Source: an uncultured Methylibium sp. (GTDB taxonomy: Bacteria; Pseudomonadota; Gammaproteobacteria; Burkholderiales; Burkholderiaceae_C). Taken from it: a DNA stretch of 64,000 nt. Positions 1 to 8,627 of this stretch are shown here, piece after piece. The position numbers were made by a program, and so were the translations under genes. The notes under the pieces were generated by a model that was not told the origin of the DNA, searched no databases, and worked only from the letters and a program-made list of their open reading frames with translations. Each line of letters begins with the position of its first letter. Positions within the stretch are counted from its first letter, which is position 1. The stretch spans positions 1-64,000 of the forward strand of contig NZ_CADEFR010000020.1 in the NCBI RefSeq assembly GCF_902826655.1, written 5' to 3'.

Positions 1-198
1 GCCGCCGCAGCCGTCAGATGAGACTGTCGCGTTCCACACGAAACGGCATAGAGCCATGCTACGGCCTCGGCTCTCCTCTAGAAAGTTCCATCTTCGTACG
101 TGCGGCCGGGACGCCGAGCGGTGCGATAGGCGACCTAAATTTCAACGGATGGAAGCTGACGCCTCGCGCCAGCCGGCTGCCTCAGGCCGGCAGCCGAG

Positions 199-1056
199 TC
201 AGTCCTGAAACGGCGGCCGGCCTCGTAGCCGCCGCGCGATCAGCCCCGGCAGCCGCAGCAGGAACTCCACCATCAACCGCGTGTGCATCCACGTCAGCAG
301 AACGTTGTCGCGGACGTAACGGAAGTGCGAGACGCCGCCTTCGTCGGCGCTCAGGTACTTGACCGGGGCGTCGCGGTTGATGGGCTTGACGCCGCGCCAG
401 GCCAGGCGCACGACGGCCTCGGTGTCGAAGTCGAAGCGGCGCATCCAGGGCTGGCGGGCCATCACGGCCGCGAGCGCCGCGACCGGATAGACCCGGAATC
501 CGTACAAGGAATCGGCCACGCCGGCGCCCAGCGTTTCCAGATTGGTCCACCAGTTGGACACGCGCCGGCCGCGCACGCGCAGCAGCGGCGCGCTGGCGTC
601 GAAGACGGGGTGGCCCAGGATCATCGCGTCGGGCCGCGCGATCGACGCCTGCATGAAGTCGCCGATCAGCGCGGCCGGGTGCTGGCCGTCGGCGTCCATC
701 GTCAGCGCGTGGGTGTAGCCGGCCTGCTGCGCCGCGCGCAGGCCGTGCAGCACGGCCGCGCCCTTGCCCTGGTTGTGCGGCAGCACCAGCACGCGCAGGC
801 CGGTGTCGACGGCGGCCATGCGCTGCGCGACCTCGGCCGTGCCGTCGGTGCTGCCGTCGATCACGACCCACACCGGGTTCCACTGCGCGCGCGCCGCGGC
901 GATGGTCTCGGCGAGCTGGCGTCCCGTGTCGTAGCTCGGGATCAGCACCAAGTGGGTGGCCGACGAGGATGACGACACCCCGCTCGCCGAGCGCGGCGAT
1001 CGACCCTCCGCGAGGGTGGCGCCTTGCTTGGGGCGGCCCGGCGCGGCGGCGCTCAC
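199..1056 (-). CDS. Family 2 glycosyltransferase of aryl-polyene-type cluster
   Basis: Predicted cytoplasmic GT-A fold glycosyltransferase of about 285 residues. The fold start LVLIPSYDTG, the nucleotide-binding VVIDGSTDGT and the metal-binding TMDADGQHP (a DxD-type motif) are all visible. Family 2 enzymes with this DADGQHP motif transfer sugars to lipid-type acceptors. The gene is the last of a minus-strand run that includes an acyltransferase, chorismatase and methyltransferase, which is the gene company of aryl-polyene/xanthomonadin clusters, so the acceptor may be a polyene or its lipid carrier (inference). The start is uncertain: GTG at 1056 is chosen because it follows the upstream stop, and the first 40 or so residues are low-complexity and come from repeat-like DNA. 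Confidence 0.8.
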   Translation of the reverse strand: MSAAAPGRPKQGATLAEGRSPRSASGVSSSSSATHLVLIPSYDTGRQLAETIAAARAQWNPVWVVIDGSTDGTAEVAQRMAAVDTGLRVLVLPHNQGKGAAVLHGLRAAQQAGYTHALTMDADGQHPAALIGDFMQASIARPDAMILGHPVFDASAPLLRVRGRRVSNWWTNLETLGAGVADSLYGFRVYPVAALAAVMARQPWMRRFDFDTEAVVRLAWRGVKPINRDAPVKYLSADEGGVSHFRYVRDNVLLTWMHTRLMVEFLLRLPGLIARRLRGRPPFQD

Positions 1057-1113
1057 TGGACTACCCTCCGCGCAGAGCGCTCCGGGATTCGCGCTTGGGA
1101 GCGGCCCGGCGCG
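1026..1113. repeat. Pair of near-identical 20-21 nt repeats
   Basis: The 20-nt copy at 1026-1045 and the 21-nt copy at 1093-1113 read GCTTGGG..CGGCCCGGCGCG and differ only by the AG/G in the middle. They lie at the junction between the acyltransferase 3' end and the glycosyltransferase 5' end, and add Ala/Pro/Arg/Ser-rich codons there. This looks like a dispersed extragenic repeat of the host chromosome; copy number elsewhere cannot be judged from the window. Confidence 0.55.
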
Positions 1114-1114
1114 C

Positions 1115-1867
1115 TCATGCGGCGGCGGGCGCGCTGCGCGGTTTGACGCCGGCGGCGAAGTAGGCCTCCAGCCGGGCCAGCAGCGCGTCGGTGTCGTCCT
1201 CGGGCGCGAAGCGTTCGCCCAGCCGCACCGAGAAGCGGATCGGCAGCGGCGGCAGGCGCCACAGCGGCCAGCCCTTGCCGAGGTAGGGCGAGTCGGTGTC
1301 GATGAAGACGGTCTGGATCGGCGCACCGGCCAGCTTGGCGATCAGCGGCACGCCGGGCATGAAGGGGTTGACCGGCTGGCGCGTGGTGCGCGTGCCTTCG
1401 GGAAAGATCACCAGCTGCCCGCCGCGCTGCAGGTCCTGCACGGCCAGGCGGATCAGGCCGCGCGGCGAGTCGTTGCGGATGTAGCGCGCCAGCCGCGCGC
1501 CGGCGCCGAGGAAGGGGTTGCGCATCAGGCCGGCCTTCATGATGCAGGCGCTGTGCGGCAGCCGCGCCACCAGCATCAGCGCATCCAGCAGGCTGGGATG
1601 GTTGGCCACGACGATCAGGCCGCGCTCGTCGCGCAGCGCGTCCAGCACCTGGGCGTCGAGCCGGATCATGCCGCTCAGGCGCGCCAGCGCCCAGTAGAGG
1701 CGGTAGCCGTAGGCGATGCCGGCGCGGCCGACGACCAGGCCGCGCTCGCGCGGCAGCAGCGGGTACAGCAGCAGCGCGACCAGGTTCCAGACTGTCGACA
1801 TCACGCCCAGCAGCAGCAGCTGGGCGTGCAGCCACAGGGTCAGCGGCAGCTTCAGCAGGTGCGCCAC
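1115..1867 (-). CDS. 1-acylglycerol-3-phosphate acyltransferase-like (PlsC family)
   Basis: Membrane-associated O-acyltransferase of the PlsC family, about 250 residues. The catalytic HxxxxD box is seen as ANHPSLLD and the substrate-binding block as FPEGTRTT. A hydrophobic N-terminal stretch (LLKLPLTLWLHAQLLLL) fits membrane attachment. GTG at 1867 lies 5 nt after the upstream stop and keeps this hydrophobic segment; an ATG at 1801 is an alternative start that would shorten it. In aryl-polyene clusters such acyltransferases are thought to load the polyene acyl chain on a lipid anchor, which suits its place between a glycosyltransferase and an outer-membrane-type protein. Confidence 0.8.
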   Translation of the reverse strand: MAHLLKLPLTLWLHAQLLLLGVMSTVWNLVALLLYPLLPRERGLVVGRAGIAYGYRLYWALARLSGMIRLDAQVLDALRDERGLIVVANHPSLLDALMLVARLPHSACIMKAGLMRNPFLGAGARLARYIRNDSPRGLIRLAVQDLQRGGQLVIFPEGTRTTRQPVNPFMPGVPLIAKLAGAPIQTVFIDTDSPYLGKGWPLWRLPPLPIRFSVRLGERFAPEDDTDALLARLEAYFAAGVKPRSAPAAA

Positions 1868-1871
1868 CGTT

Positions 1872-2708
1872 TCAGTCCCTGGTCGACACCTGCGCGGACG
1901 ACGTCGCGAAGATCCAGCTGTAGGCGATGCCGAAGGACAGGTGCTCGCGTTGGCGCAGCAGCGGACTGTCGCCGTAGCGCGCGCCGTGCAGGCTGTCGAA
2001 CTTGACGAAGAGGCCGGCCCAGCTGCGGTCGAAGCGCCGCGACAGCGCGGCCACGAACTGCAGGCCGCCGTAGCCGGCGCGGGCGCGGTAGGCCGGGCGT
2101 CCGGGCGTGGCGTCGGCCTCGGGCACGTCGTAGAAATAGGCGTTGTAGCGGCGGCTGCCGAACACCGGGCCGGCCAGCATGCCGAGGTTCCAGCCGGAGT
2201 TGCCGACGTCGGGCAGGTCGAGGTTGACGTTGGGCGTGGCGACCCAGCCGATGGCCCGCGGCTTGGACTCGAGCGTGAAGGCGGCGCGCAGCGGGGCGCG
2301 CAGGTCGAGCTTCCAGCCGGTGCCGCGCGACAGCGTCCAGTTGAGGTTGGGGCCGAGCTCGAAGGTCGGGGCCAGGTCGTCCATGCCGCGGCGTGCGTCG
2401 TTGTCCTCGCTGCGCGTCGGCGCACCGGCGCCGGCGCTGAGGTCGAAGTCGAAGCGGTCGGTCTCGACCAGCACGGCGCGCGCGCCGTCGCGGTCGGCCT
2501 TGAAGATCTCGCCGCGATAGACGAGGTAGGGCACCGGCAGCAGCCAGGCGTGCGACTGGTCGGCGCCGCGGTAGTGCGGCAGGCGCAGCGCGCCGACGCC
2601 CAGGCCCAGTTCCCACAGCGGACGCTCGGCCGCCGCGGTGGGCAGGGCGGGCAGGGCGAGCGCGGCACCGGACACCAGCGCGGCCGCCCGCCGCAGGCGC
2701 CGGCTCAT
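1872..2708 (-). CDS. MipA/OmpV-family outer-membrane protein
   Basis: Predicted 278-residue exported beta-barrel protein. Residues 1-27 form a signal peptide (an Arg-rich start, then hydrophobic AALVSGAALALPALPTAAA). The body has alternating hydrophobic strands and the LGVGALRLPHYRGAD opening typical of the MipA/OmpV family, and it ends close to an aromatic residue-rich strand. The ATG overlaps the stop of the chorismatase gene by 4 nt, so it is translated with the pigment genes. Its role in the cluster is unknown; the family was named for MltA interaction and for osmotic regulation, and neither can be inferred here. Confidence 0.75.
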   Translation of the reverse strand: MSRRLRRAAALVSGAALALPALPTAAAERPLWELGLGVGALRLPHYRGADQSHAWLLPVPYLVYRGEIFKADRDGARAVLVETDRFDFDLSAGAGAPTRSEDNDARRGMDDLAPTFELGPNLNWTLSRGTGWKLDLRAPLRAAFTLESKPRAIGWVATPNVNLDLPDVGNSGWNLGMLAGPVFGSRRYNAYFYDVPEADATPGRPAYRARAGYGGLQFVAALSRRFDRSWAGLFVKFDSLHGARYGDSPLLRQREHLSFGIAYSWIFATSSAQVSTRD

Positions 2709-3733
2709 GCGCCCACGCGGTCGATCCGACCCGCGGCGAAGGCGTGGGCCTCGATCTCGACCAGCAGGTCGCTGCGGCAGATGTCGGCTTCCAGGTAGAG
2801 CGCGTGGCGCGCGAACGGCGTCGCGGCGCCGACCTCGGCCTCGAGCGTGGCGCGCACCGACGGCGCCTGCTCGGCATGGCGCACGTAGACGGTCGCCTCC
2901 AGCGTGGCCAGGTCGAAGCGCGCATCGCCGCGCGCATTGGCCGCGGCGACGACGGCGCGCAGGTTGTTCAGCGTCTCGCGCGTCTGCGCCAGCACGTCGC
3001 CGGCGTGCACGCTGGCATGGCCGACGATGCTGGACGTGCCCGAGATCAGCAGCGCGACCTGGTCGGCGCCGGCCTCGACCAGCGCCGCGCGCGAGAAGGT
3101 CGGGCTGCGCACGCCGTAGTCGCGCGGGTAGTGGTAGGCCGACACCTGGCGCGGGTTCTCGACCGGCAGCGCGGGCCGCAGGCCGGCCAGGAAGCGCACG
3201 CAGAACGGGCCTTCGCGCGTGCCCAGGGCGCAGGCCGCGGGCGCGCCCTCGAAGGCCGGGCGGCGCGCGTCGAGGAAGGCCTGCTGCCGGCCGGCGTTGA
3301 AGCGCCGGTAGCGCTCGGTGCCGGCGGCATCGGCGTTGATGTGCGGCAGGTAGTTCCAGATCCGCTGCAGGTGGGTGAAGCCGGTCTGGTCGAGCGTGGC
3401 GAAGACGTCGCCGTAGGCGCGGCGCGCCAGCGCCTCGAGGTCTTGCCCGTGCTCGTCGAGGTCGAGCGCGCCATAGAGCCAGTGGCCGTTGTGGCGCCAG
3501 CGCACGCAGCCGCTGCGGCCGGCGAGCAGCGGGCCGTCGCTGCACCAGGCGTCGAGCATCGGGCCGTCCTGCAGCAGGCGGCGCGTCGCGACACCCGCCG
3601 GCGAGTCGATGCCGATCGGCGCCTGCAGGTCGTACAGCAGCCCGCCCAGCGCCGACGGCACGCCGGGGGCGGACCAGGCCGAGGCCGCGAGACGCCGGAC
3701 GCTCAGTCGCGGACTCAGGGTGGTGGCCGCCAC
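2705..3733 (-). CDS. Chorismatase (FkbO/Hyg5/XanB2-like)
   Basis: About 342 residues with the RidA-like fold of chorismatases. Recognisable stretches are the N-terminal LLYDLQAPIGID region, the central THLQRIWNYLPHIN and YRRFNAGRQQAF segments, and the C-terminal LISGTSSIVGHASVH. Members convert chorismate to 3- or 4-hydroxybenzoate or a dihydroxy acid; XanB2 makes the aryl starter of xanthomonadin. This is the strongest clue that the minus-strand run makes an aryl-polyene pigment. The GTG at 3733 follows the previous stop by 2 nt and no ATG fits the N-terminal domain. Confidence 0.85.
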   Translation of the reverse strand: MAATTLSPRLSVRRLAASAWSAPGVPSALGGLLYDLQAPIGIDSPAGVATRRLLQDGPMLDAWCSDGPLLAGRSGCVRWRHNGHWLYGALDLDEHGQDLEALARRAYGDVFATLDQTGFTHLQRIWNYLPHINADAAGTERYRRFNAGRQQAFLDARRPAFEGAPAACALGTREGPFCVRFLAGLRPALPVENPRQVSAYHYPRDYGVRSPTFSRAALVEAGADQVALLISGTSSIVGHASVHAGDVLAQTRETLNNLRAVVAAANARGDARFDLATLEATVYVRHAEQAPSVRATLEAEVGAATPFARHALYLEADICRSDLLVEIEAHAFAAGRIDRVGA

Positions 3734-3735
3734 GG

Positions 3736-5094
3736 TCAGCGCGCCTCGAGGATGTTCTCGCCGGCGAGCGGCCCCATGTCCTCGATGTTGCGGTGCCGGC
3801 GCTTCCAGCCGGCCCAGCTGCGACGCCAGTTGCGGATCGAGATCATGTAGTAGATGCCCTTCAGGGCCCACAGCGAGGGCTTGATCGGGCTGTTGCCGTA
3901 CAGGTCGCCGGCCAGCAGCGAGAGCAGCGCTTCCTTGACCCGCAGCGGGTTGGCCGGGTACATGAACATCTCGCGGATCGTCGGGTTGGTGACCCGGAAG
4001 ATGAACCACGAGAACTCCTTCGGGCCGATCTTCAGGCGCTTCTCGAAGACCTTGCGCGCGCGCGCGGCCTCGGCCGGGCGGTCGAGCGTGGTCGCGACCA
4101 GGTCGACGGCGTCGAAGGCGCTGTGCATCGCCAGGTAGACGCCCGAGGAGAACATCGGGTCGATGAAGGTGTAGGCGTCGCCCAGCATCACGTAGCGCCC
4201 GCCGGCGGCGTGCGAGGCGATGTAGGAGTAGTTGCCGGTGGCGTGCACCTGGTGGCCGACCAGCGTGGCGTCCTTCAGGCGGTCGGCGAGTTCCGGGCAC
4301 AGCGCGATGGTGTCGTCGAAGAAGTCCTTGAGCGGCTTGTCGCGCGACTTCAGGTAGTAGGGCCAGCACACCGCGCCGACGCTGGTCTGGCCGTCGGCCA
4401 GCGGGATGAACCAGAACCAGCCGTGCTCGAACCACAGGATGCTGATGTTGCCTTCCTTGATGCCGGGCAGGCGCCGCGCGCCGGTGTAGTGGCCGAACAG
4501 CGCCGAGCTGTTGTGCGCCGGGTTCTTCTCCTTGCAGCGCAGCTTGTTGGCCATGAAGGTGTCGCGGCCGGAGGCGTCGACGACGTAGCGGGCGCGCCAC
4601 TGCCTGCTGGTCTTGCCGCCGGCGCCGTCGTCGAGCTCGGCGGTGACCGTGGCGCCGTCGTCGTCGTAGGCCACGTCGCGCACGCGGCAGCCTTCGAGCG
4701 TGCTCGCGCCGCAGCTCGCGGCGTTGCGGAACAGCAGCTCGTCGAGCTCGGAGCGCCGCACCTGCCAGGCATAGGGCTGGCGCTTGTCCCACTGCTCGGC
4801 GAACTCGAGGTAGCTGCGGTGCGTGTGCTCCGGCGAGACGAACTCGATGCCCCACTTGGGCATGCCGATCGCTTCGACCTGCTGGCGCACGCCGAGCTGG
4901 TCGAACAGCGCCACGTTGGACGGCAGCAGCGACTCGCCGATGTGAAAGCGCGGGTGCTGCGCCTTCTCGGTCAGCACGACCTTGCGGCCCTGGCGCGCCA
5001 GCAGCGTGGCCGCGGTGGAGCCGGCCGGTCCGCCGCCGATGACGAAGACGTCGCAGGCCTCGACGTCCGGGGTGGAGGAGGGCGTCGCGTTCAT
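3736..5094 (-). CDS. FAD-dependent halogenase-like oxidoreductase
   Basis: 452-residue flavoprotein. An N-terminal FAD-binding Rossmann motif (VIGGGPAGSTAA) is followed by the halogenase-type HIGESLLPS block, and the mid-protein GWFWFIPLADGQTSVG matches the GWxWxIP signature of flavin-dependent halogenases. A second FAD motif, MLGDAYTFIDPMFSSGV, is present. Xanthomonadin and related aryl-polyene clusters contain such an enzyme, used for ring halogenation or another ring oxidation. Which reaction applies here is not shown by sequence. It starts ATGA on the methyltransferase stop, so expression is coupled. Confidence 0.85.
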   Translation of the reverse strand: MNATPSSTPDVEACDVFVIGGGPAGSTAATLLARQGRKVVLTEKAQHPRFHIGESLLPSNVALFDQLGVRQQVEAIGMPKWGIEFVSPEHTHRSYLEFAEQWDKRQPYAWQVRRSELDELLFRNAASCGASTLEGCRVRDVAYDDDGATVTAELDDGAGGKTSRQWRARYVVDASGRDTFMANKLRCKEKNPAHNSSALFGHYTGARRLPGIKEGNISILWFEHGWFWFIPLADGQTSVGAVCWPYYLKSRDKPLKDFFDDTIALCPELADRLKDATLVGHQVHATGNYSYIASHAAGGRYVMLGDAYTFIDPMFSSGVYLAMHSAFDAVDLVATTLDRPAEAARARKVFEKRLKIGPKEFSWFIFRVTNPTIREMFMYPANPLRVKEALLSLLAGDLYGNSPIKPSLWALKGIYYMISIRNWRRSWAGWKRRHRNIEDMGPLAGENILEAR

Positions 5095-5861
5095 GCGGGT
5101 CGGGTCGCCGTGTATTCCGAGAAGATGCCCAGCTCGACGTGGCGCCGCACGTCGGTGAAGCCGGCGGCGCGCAGCGCGTCCATCACGGCCTGGGGCGGGA
5201 TGCAGGCCTCGATGGTGTCCCAGTAGTAGCGCCACAGCTGGGCCGTGCCCTGGCGCCGCGCGACGGCACCGGCCACCAGCGGCAGCACCGCACGCATGTA
5301 GCCGCGCAGGGCGGCGGTGGCGATGCGGCCGGTCGGCCGCGTGATCTCCAGCACCAGCAGGCGGCCGCCGGGACGCAGCACGCGGTGGAACTCGGCGAAG
5401 GCCGCGCTGACATCGGCCAGGTGGCGCAGCGCATAGCCCATGCTCACGAAGTCGGCGCTGGCGTCCTCGCGGGGCAGGGCCTCGGCGCGGCCCTGCAGCA
5501 GCGGCACGCCGGGCAGGCCGACCTGGCTCATCATGCCGGCGCTCGGGTCGACGCCGACCAGGCTGCCGCCCGGGCCGATCAGCTTGAGCGCCTCGCGCGC
5601 GACCAGCCCGGTGCCGATGCCGACGTCGAGCACCTGGTCGCCGGCCTTCAGGCCGGCGCGCTCCAGCGCCTTGCGGCGGTACCAGGGGCCGCTGCCCAGC
5701 GCCAGCAGGCGCTCGATGCGCTCGTAGTCGGGCGCGGTCTCGTCGAAGATGCGCTTCAGGAAGCGCTGGTGGTCGTCCTCGTCGCCGTAGTAGTCGCTCA
5801 GCGGGGCGTGCGGGGCGAGAACGTCGGGTCGGAGGGGCGCGTTCGGGGAGGGACCGGTCAT
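5091..5861 (-). CDS. UbiE/COQ5-type SAM-dependent methyltransferase
   Basis: 256-residue class I methyltransferase. Motif I is VLDVGIGTGLVAREAL, motif II carries the acidic GVDPSAGMM, and HRVLRPGGRLLVLE is the post-motif III strand typical of UbiE-like enzymes. It is the first gene of the minus-strand pigment-type cluster; in aryl-polyene pathways a methyltransferase decorates the aryl head group. A ubiquinone/menaquinone role is less likely because of the neighbours, but cannot be excluded. The start ATG lies just upstream of the DUF853 stop with a 31-nt gap. Confidence 0.8.
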   Translation of the reverse strand: MTGPSPNAPLRPDVLAPHAPLSDYYGDEDDHQRFLKRIFDETAPDYERIERLLALGSGPWYRRKALERAGLKAGDQVLDVGIGTGLVAREALKLIGPGGSLVGVDPSAGMMSQVGLPGVPLLQGRAEALPREDASADFVSMGYALRHLADVSAAFAEFHRVLRPGGRLLVLEITRPTGRIATAALRGYMRAVLPLVAGAVARRQGTAQLWRYYWDTIEACIPPQAVMDALRAAGFTDVRRHVELGIFSEYTATRPA

Positions 5862-5892
5862 CGACGGATTATCGCAAGGCCGGCACCGGCTC

Positions 5893-7428
5893 TTAGCGCC
5901 GCTTGCCGCCCAGCAGCCCACCGAGCACGCCGCGGATGATCTCGCGGCCGACCGTCGTGCCCATGGTGCGCACGGCCGACTTGGCCATCGACTCGGCCAG
6001 GCCTTCGCGCTTGCCGCCGCGCGGGCCGGTGGAGCCGAACAGGATGCCGCCCAGGCCGCCGAGCAGGCCGCCGCCTTCCTCTGCCGGTGCGCCCCTGGCG
6101 GTGCCGCCCGTCTTGGCCTGGGCCTGCAACTCGTCGGCCGCATCGGCGGTGGCCTCGGCGCGGCCCTTGAGCTTCTCGTAGGCCGATTCGCGGTCGACGA
6201 CCTTCTCGTAGACGCCGGCGACCAGCGACGACTGGATCAGCTTCTGGCGCTGCTCGGGCGTGATCGGGCCGATCTGGCTGCCGGGCGGGATGACGAAGAC
6301 GCGCTGCGTGATGCCGGGGCGGCCCTTCTCGTCGAGCAGGCTGATCAGGGCTTCGCCGACCGCCAGCTCAGTGATCGCCGCGCCGATGTCGAGGCCCGGG
6401 TTCGGGCGCATGGTCTCGGCGGCCGACTTGACGGCCTTCTGGTCGCGCGGCGTGAAGGCGCGCAGCGCGTGCTGCACGCGATTGCCCAGCTGGCCCAGCA
6501 CGGTGTCGGGCACGTCCAGCGGGTTCTGCGTCACGAAGTAGACGCCGACGCCCTTGGAGCGCACCAGCCGCACGACCAGCTCGATGCGCTCGATCAGGGC
6601 CTTGGGCGCCTCGTTGAACAGCAGGTGGGCCTCGTCGAAGAAGAACACCAGCTTGGGCTTGTCGGGATCGCCGATCTCGGGGAGCGTCTCGAACAGCTCG
6701 CTCAGCATCCACAGCAGGAAGGTCGCGTACAGGCGCGGCGAGCTCATCAGCTTGTCGGCGGCCAGGATGTTGATGACCCCCTTGCCATCCACCGTCTGCA
6801 TGAAGTCGCCGATGTCGAGCATCGGCTCGCCGAAGAACTTGTCGCCGCCCTGTTCTTCGACCTGCATCAGCCCGCGCTGGATCGCGCCGACGCTGGCTGC
6901 GCTGATGTTGCCGTACTCGGTCTGGAACTGCTTGGCGTTGTCGCCGACGAACTGCAGCATCGCGCGCAGGTCCTTCAGGTCCAGCAGCGCCATGCCGTTG
7001 TCGTCGGCGATCTTGAACACCAGGCTCAGCACGCCCTGCTGGGTCTCGTTGAGCGCCAGCATGCGACCCAGCAGCAGCGGGCCCATGTCGGAGACGGTGG
7101 CGCGCACCGGGTGGCCCTGGGTACCGAAAACGTCCCACAGCGTCGACGGGCAGGCGAAGGGGGCAGGGGCCTCGAGGCCGCGGTCCTTCAGGATCTTGCC
7201 GATCTTCTCGCCGATCGTGCCGGCCTGGGCGATGCCGCTCAGGTCGCCCTTCACGTCGGCCAGGAAGACCGGCACGCCGATCTTGCTGAACTGCTCGGCC
7301 AGCGCCTGCAGGGTGATGGTCTTGCCGGTGCCGGTGGCGCCGGTGATCAGGCCGTGACGGTTGGCGAGCTGCGGAAGCAGCGCGCATTCGACGTCGCCGT
7401 GCTTGGCGAGCAGGAGCGGTCCGGCCAT
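5893..7428 (-). CDS. DUF853/HerA-like ATPase (YjgR-type)
   Basis: 511-residue P-loop ATPase of the HerA/FtsK superfamily. Walker A is GATGTGKT at residues 30-37, Walker B is the [13 protein letters not shown] stretch, and the C-terminal part is Gly-rich ([23 protein letters not shown]) as in the YjgR/DUF853 family. The cellular role of this conserved family is not established; homologues are often called putative DNA-pumping ATPases. It is divergent from yebC across a 68-bp gap that should contain both promoters. Confidence 0.85.
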   Translation of the reverse strand: MAGPLLLAKHGDVECALLPQLANRHGLITGATGTGKTITLQALAEQFSKIGVPVFLADVKGDLSGIAQAGTIGEKIGKILKDRGLEAPAPFACPSTLWDVFGTQGHPVRATVSDMGPLLLGRMLALNETQQGVLSLVFKIADDNGMALLDLKDLRAMLQFVGDNAKQFQTEYGNISAASVGAIQRGLMQVEEQGGDKFFGEPMLDIGDFMQTVDGKGVINILAADKLMSSPRLYATFLLWMLSELFETLPEIGDPDKPKLVFFFDEAHLLFNEAPKALIERIELVVRLVRSKGVGVYFVTQNPLDVPDTVLGQLGNRVQHALRAFTPRDQKAVKSAAETMRPNPGLDIGAAITELAVGEALISLLDEKGRPGITQRVFVIPPGSQIGPITPEQRQKLIQSSLVAGVYEKVVDRESAYEKLKGRAEATADAADELQAQAKTGGTARGAPAEEGGGLLGGLGGILFGSTGPRGGKREGLAESMAKSAVRTMGTTVGREIIRGVLGGLLGGKRR

Positions 7429-7496
7429 GAGAGGGTTCCTTGCAAGGGTGTCGAATAAAATCGCCGCAATCCTAAGCTTTCCGAATCGAGAACAAC

Positions 7497-8225
7497 ATGG
7501 CCGGCCACTCGAAATGGGCCAACATCCAGCACCGCAAGGGCCGACAGGACGAGAAGCGCGGCAAGATCTGGACCCGCATCATCCGCGAGATCACGGTGGC
7601 GGCCCGCCAGGGCGGCGGCGACACGTCGATGAACCCGCGCCTGCGGCTGGCGATCGACAAGGCCAAGGCGGCCAACATGCCGGCCGACCGCATCAAGTAC
7701 AACGTCGACAAGGCCTCGGGCAACCTCGAAGGCGCCAGCTACGAGGAGATCCGCTACGAGGGCTACGGCATCGGCGGCGCGGCCATCATCGTCGACACCA
7801 TGACCGACAACCGCGTGCGGACGGTGGCCGAGGTGCGGCACGCCTTCAGCAAGTACGGCGGCAACATGGGCACCGACGGGTCGGTGAGCTTCCAGTTCAA
7901 GCACTGCGGGCAGTTCGTCTTTGCGCCCGGCACGTCGGAAGACAAGGTCATGGAAGTGGCGCTGGAGGCCGGCGCCGAGGACGTGGTCACCGATGACGAC
8001 GGCGCGATCGAGGTGCTGTGCGCGCCGCCCGACTTCGAGGCGGTCAAGACGGCGCTCGAGGCCGCGGGGCTGAAGGCCGAAGTCGCCGAGGTCACGATGC
8101 GGGCCGAGAACACCATTGCGCTGAGCGGCGAGGATGCGCAGCGCATGCAGAAGCTGCTGGACGTGATCGAGGACCTGGACGACACGCAGGCCGTGTTCCA
8201 TAACGCAGAGATTGGTGATCAGTGA
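7497..8225 (+). CDS. yebC: YebC/PmpR-family transcription or translation regulator
   Basis: 242-residue member of the YebC/TACO1 family. The N-terminal signature [15 protein letters not shown] is exact, and the acidic C-terminal domain follows. Family members act as transcriptional regulators or help ribosomes through difficult sequences. The last codons (Glu-Ile-Gly-Asp-Gln-stop) are made from the GTGATC repeat block that continues downstream, so the repeat has captured the stop codon. Confidence 0.95.
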   Translation: MAGHSKWANIQHRKGRQDEKRGKIWTRIIREITVAARQGGGDTSMNPRLRLAIDKAKAANMPADRIKYNVDKASGNLEGASYEEIRYEGYGIGGAAIIVDTMTDNRVRTVAEVRHAFSKYGGNMGTDGSVSFQFKHCGQFVFAPGTSEDKVMEVALEAGAEDVVTDDDGAIEVLCAPPDFEAVKTALEAAGLKAEVAEVTMRAENTIALSGEDAQRMQKLLDVIEDLDDTQAVFHNAEIGDQ

Positions 8226-8241
8226 GTGGTGATCGGTGATC
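8215..8241. repeat. Left GTGATC repeat arm flanking the four-helix-bundle gene
   Basis: Contains GTGATCAGTGA (8215-8225) and GTGATCGGTGATC (8229-8241). The first 11 bases are the exact reverse complement of 8614-8624, and the second block mirrors 8606-8617. The same 13-mer occurs at 13884-13896. Confidence 0.8.
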
Positions 8242-8242
8242 T

Positions 8243-8620
8243 GTGGGAACGCACCGGGATCTCGAGGCCTGGAAGCTGGAGATGGCGCTGGTGAAGCAGG
8301 TCTATGCGGATACGGCGGGTTTTCCGCCGGACGAGCGTTTTGGTTTGGCCTTGCAGATGCGCAGGGCTGCGGTTTCGGTACCGAGCAATATTGCCGAAGG
8401 CGCAGCGCGGCGGTCGAGCAAGGAGTTCGCGCACTTCCTGAGCATTGCGCTCGGGTCGCTTGCAGAACTGGACACTCAAATGGAGTTGGCGACGTCGCTG
8501 GGTTTCATGAAGCAAACATGCAAGACACTGGAGGCTCGATCGGATGTCGCGAGGCCGGTGACCGCCCTGCGACGATCCATCGAAGCCAAGAGCCACCGAT
8601 CACAAATCACCGATCACTGA
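8243..8620 (+). CDS. Four-helix-bundle protein (S23/IVP family)
   Basis: 125-residue small helical protein. The LEAWKLEMALVKQVY start, FGLALQMRRAAVSVPSNIAEG core and LSIALGSLAELDTQ helix match the S23/four-helix-bundle family first seen inside 23S rRNA intervening sequences and related to Avd of diversity-generating retroelements. Function is unknown. The last ten residues (KSHRSQITDH) are translated repeat. GTG at 8243 lies directly after the left repeat arm. The whole gene plus its inverted repeats is inserted between yebC and purD and looks like a small mobile or repeat-borne cassette. Confidence 0.85.
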   Translation: MGTHRDLEAWKLEMALVKQVYADTAGFPPDERFGLALQMRRAAVSVPSNIAEGAARRSSKEFAHFLSIALGSLAELDTQMELATSLGFMKQTCKTLEARSDVARPVTALRRSIEAKSHRSQITDH

Positions 8621-8624
8621 TCAC
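8606..8624. repeat. Right GTGATC repeat arm flanking the four-helix-bundle gene
   Basis: Reads ATCACCGATCACTGATCAC, the inverted counterpart of the left arm. It ends 3 nt before the purD start codon and therefore also occupies the place where the purD ribosome binding site would be expected. Confidence 0.8.
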
Positions 8625-8627
8625 AAC

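Noticed and set aside
2705..4855. A 716-residue frame across the chorismatase and halogenase-like genes
   Set aside because: The N-terminal half is antisense-like shadow of the flavoprotein; the chorismatase part starts at 3733.
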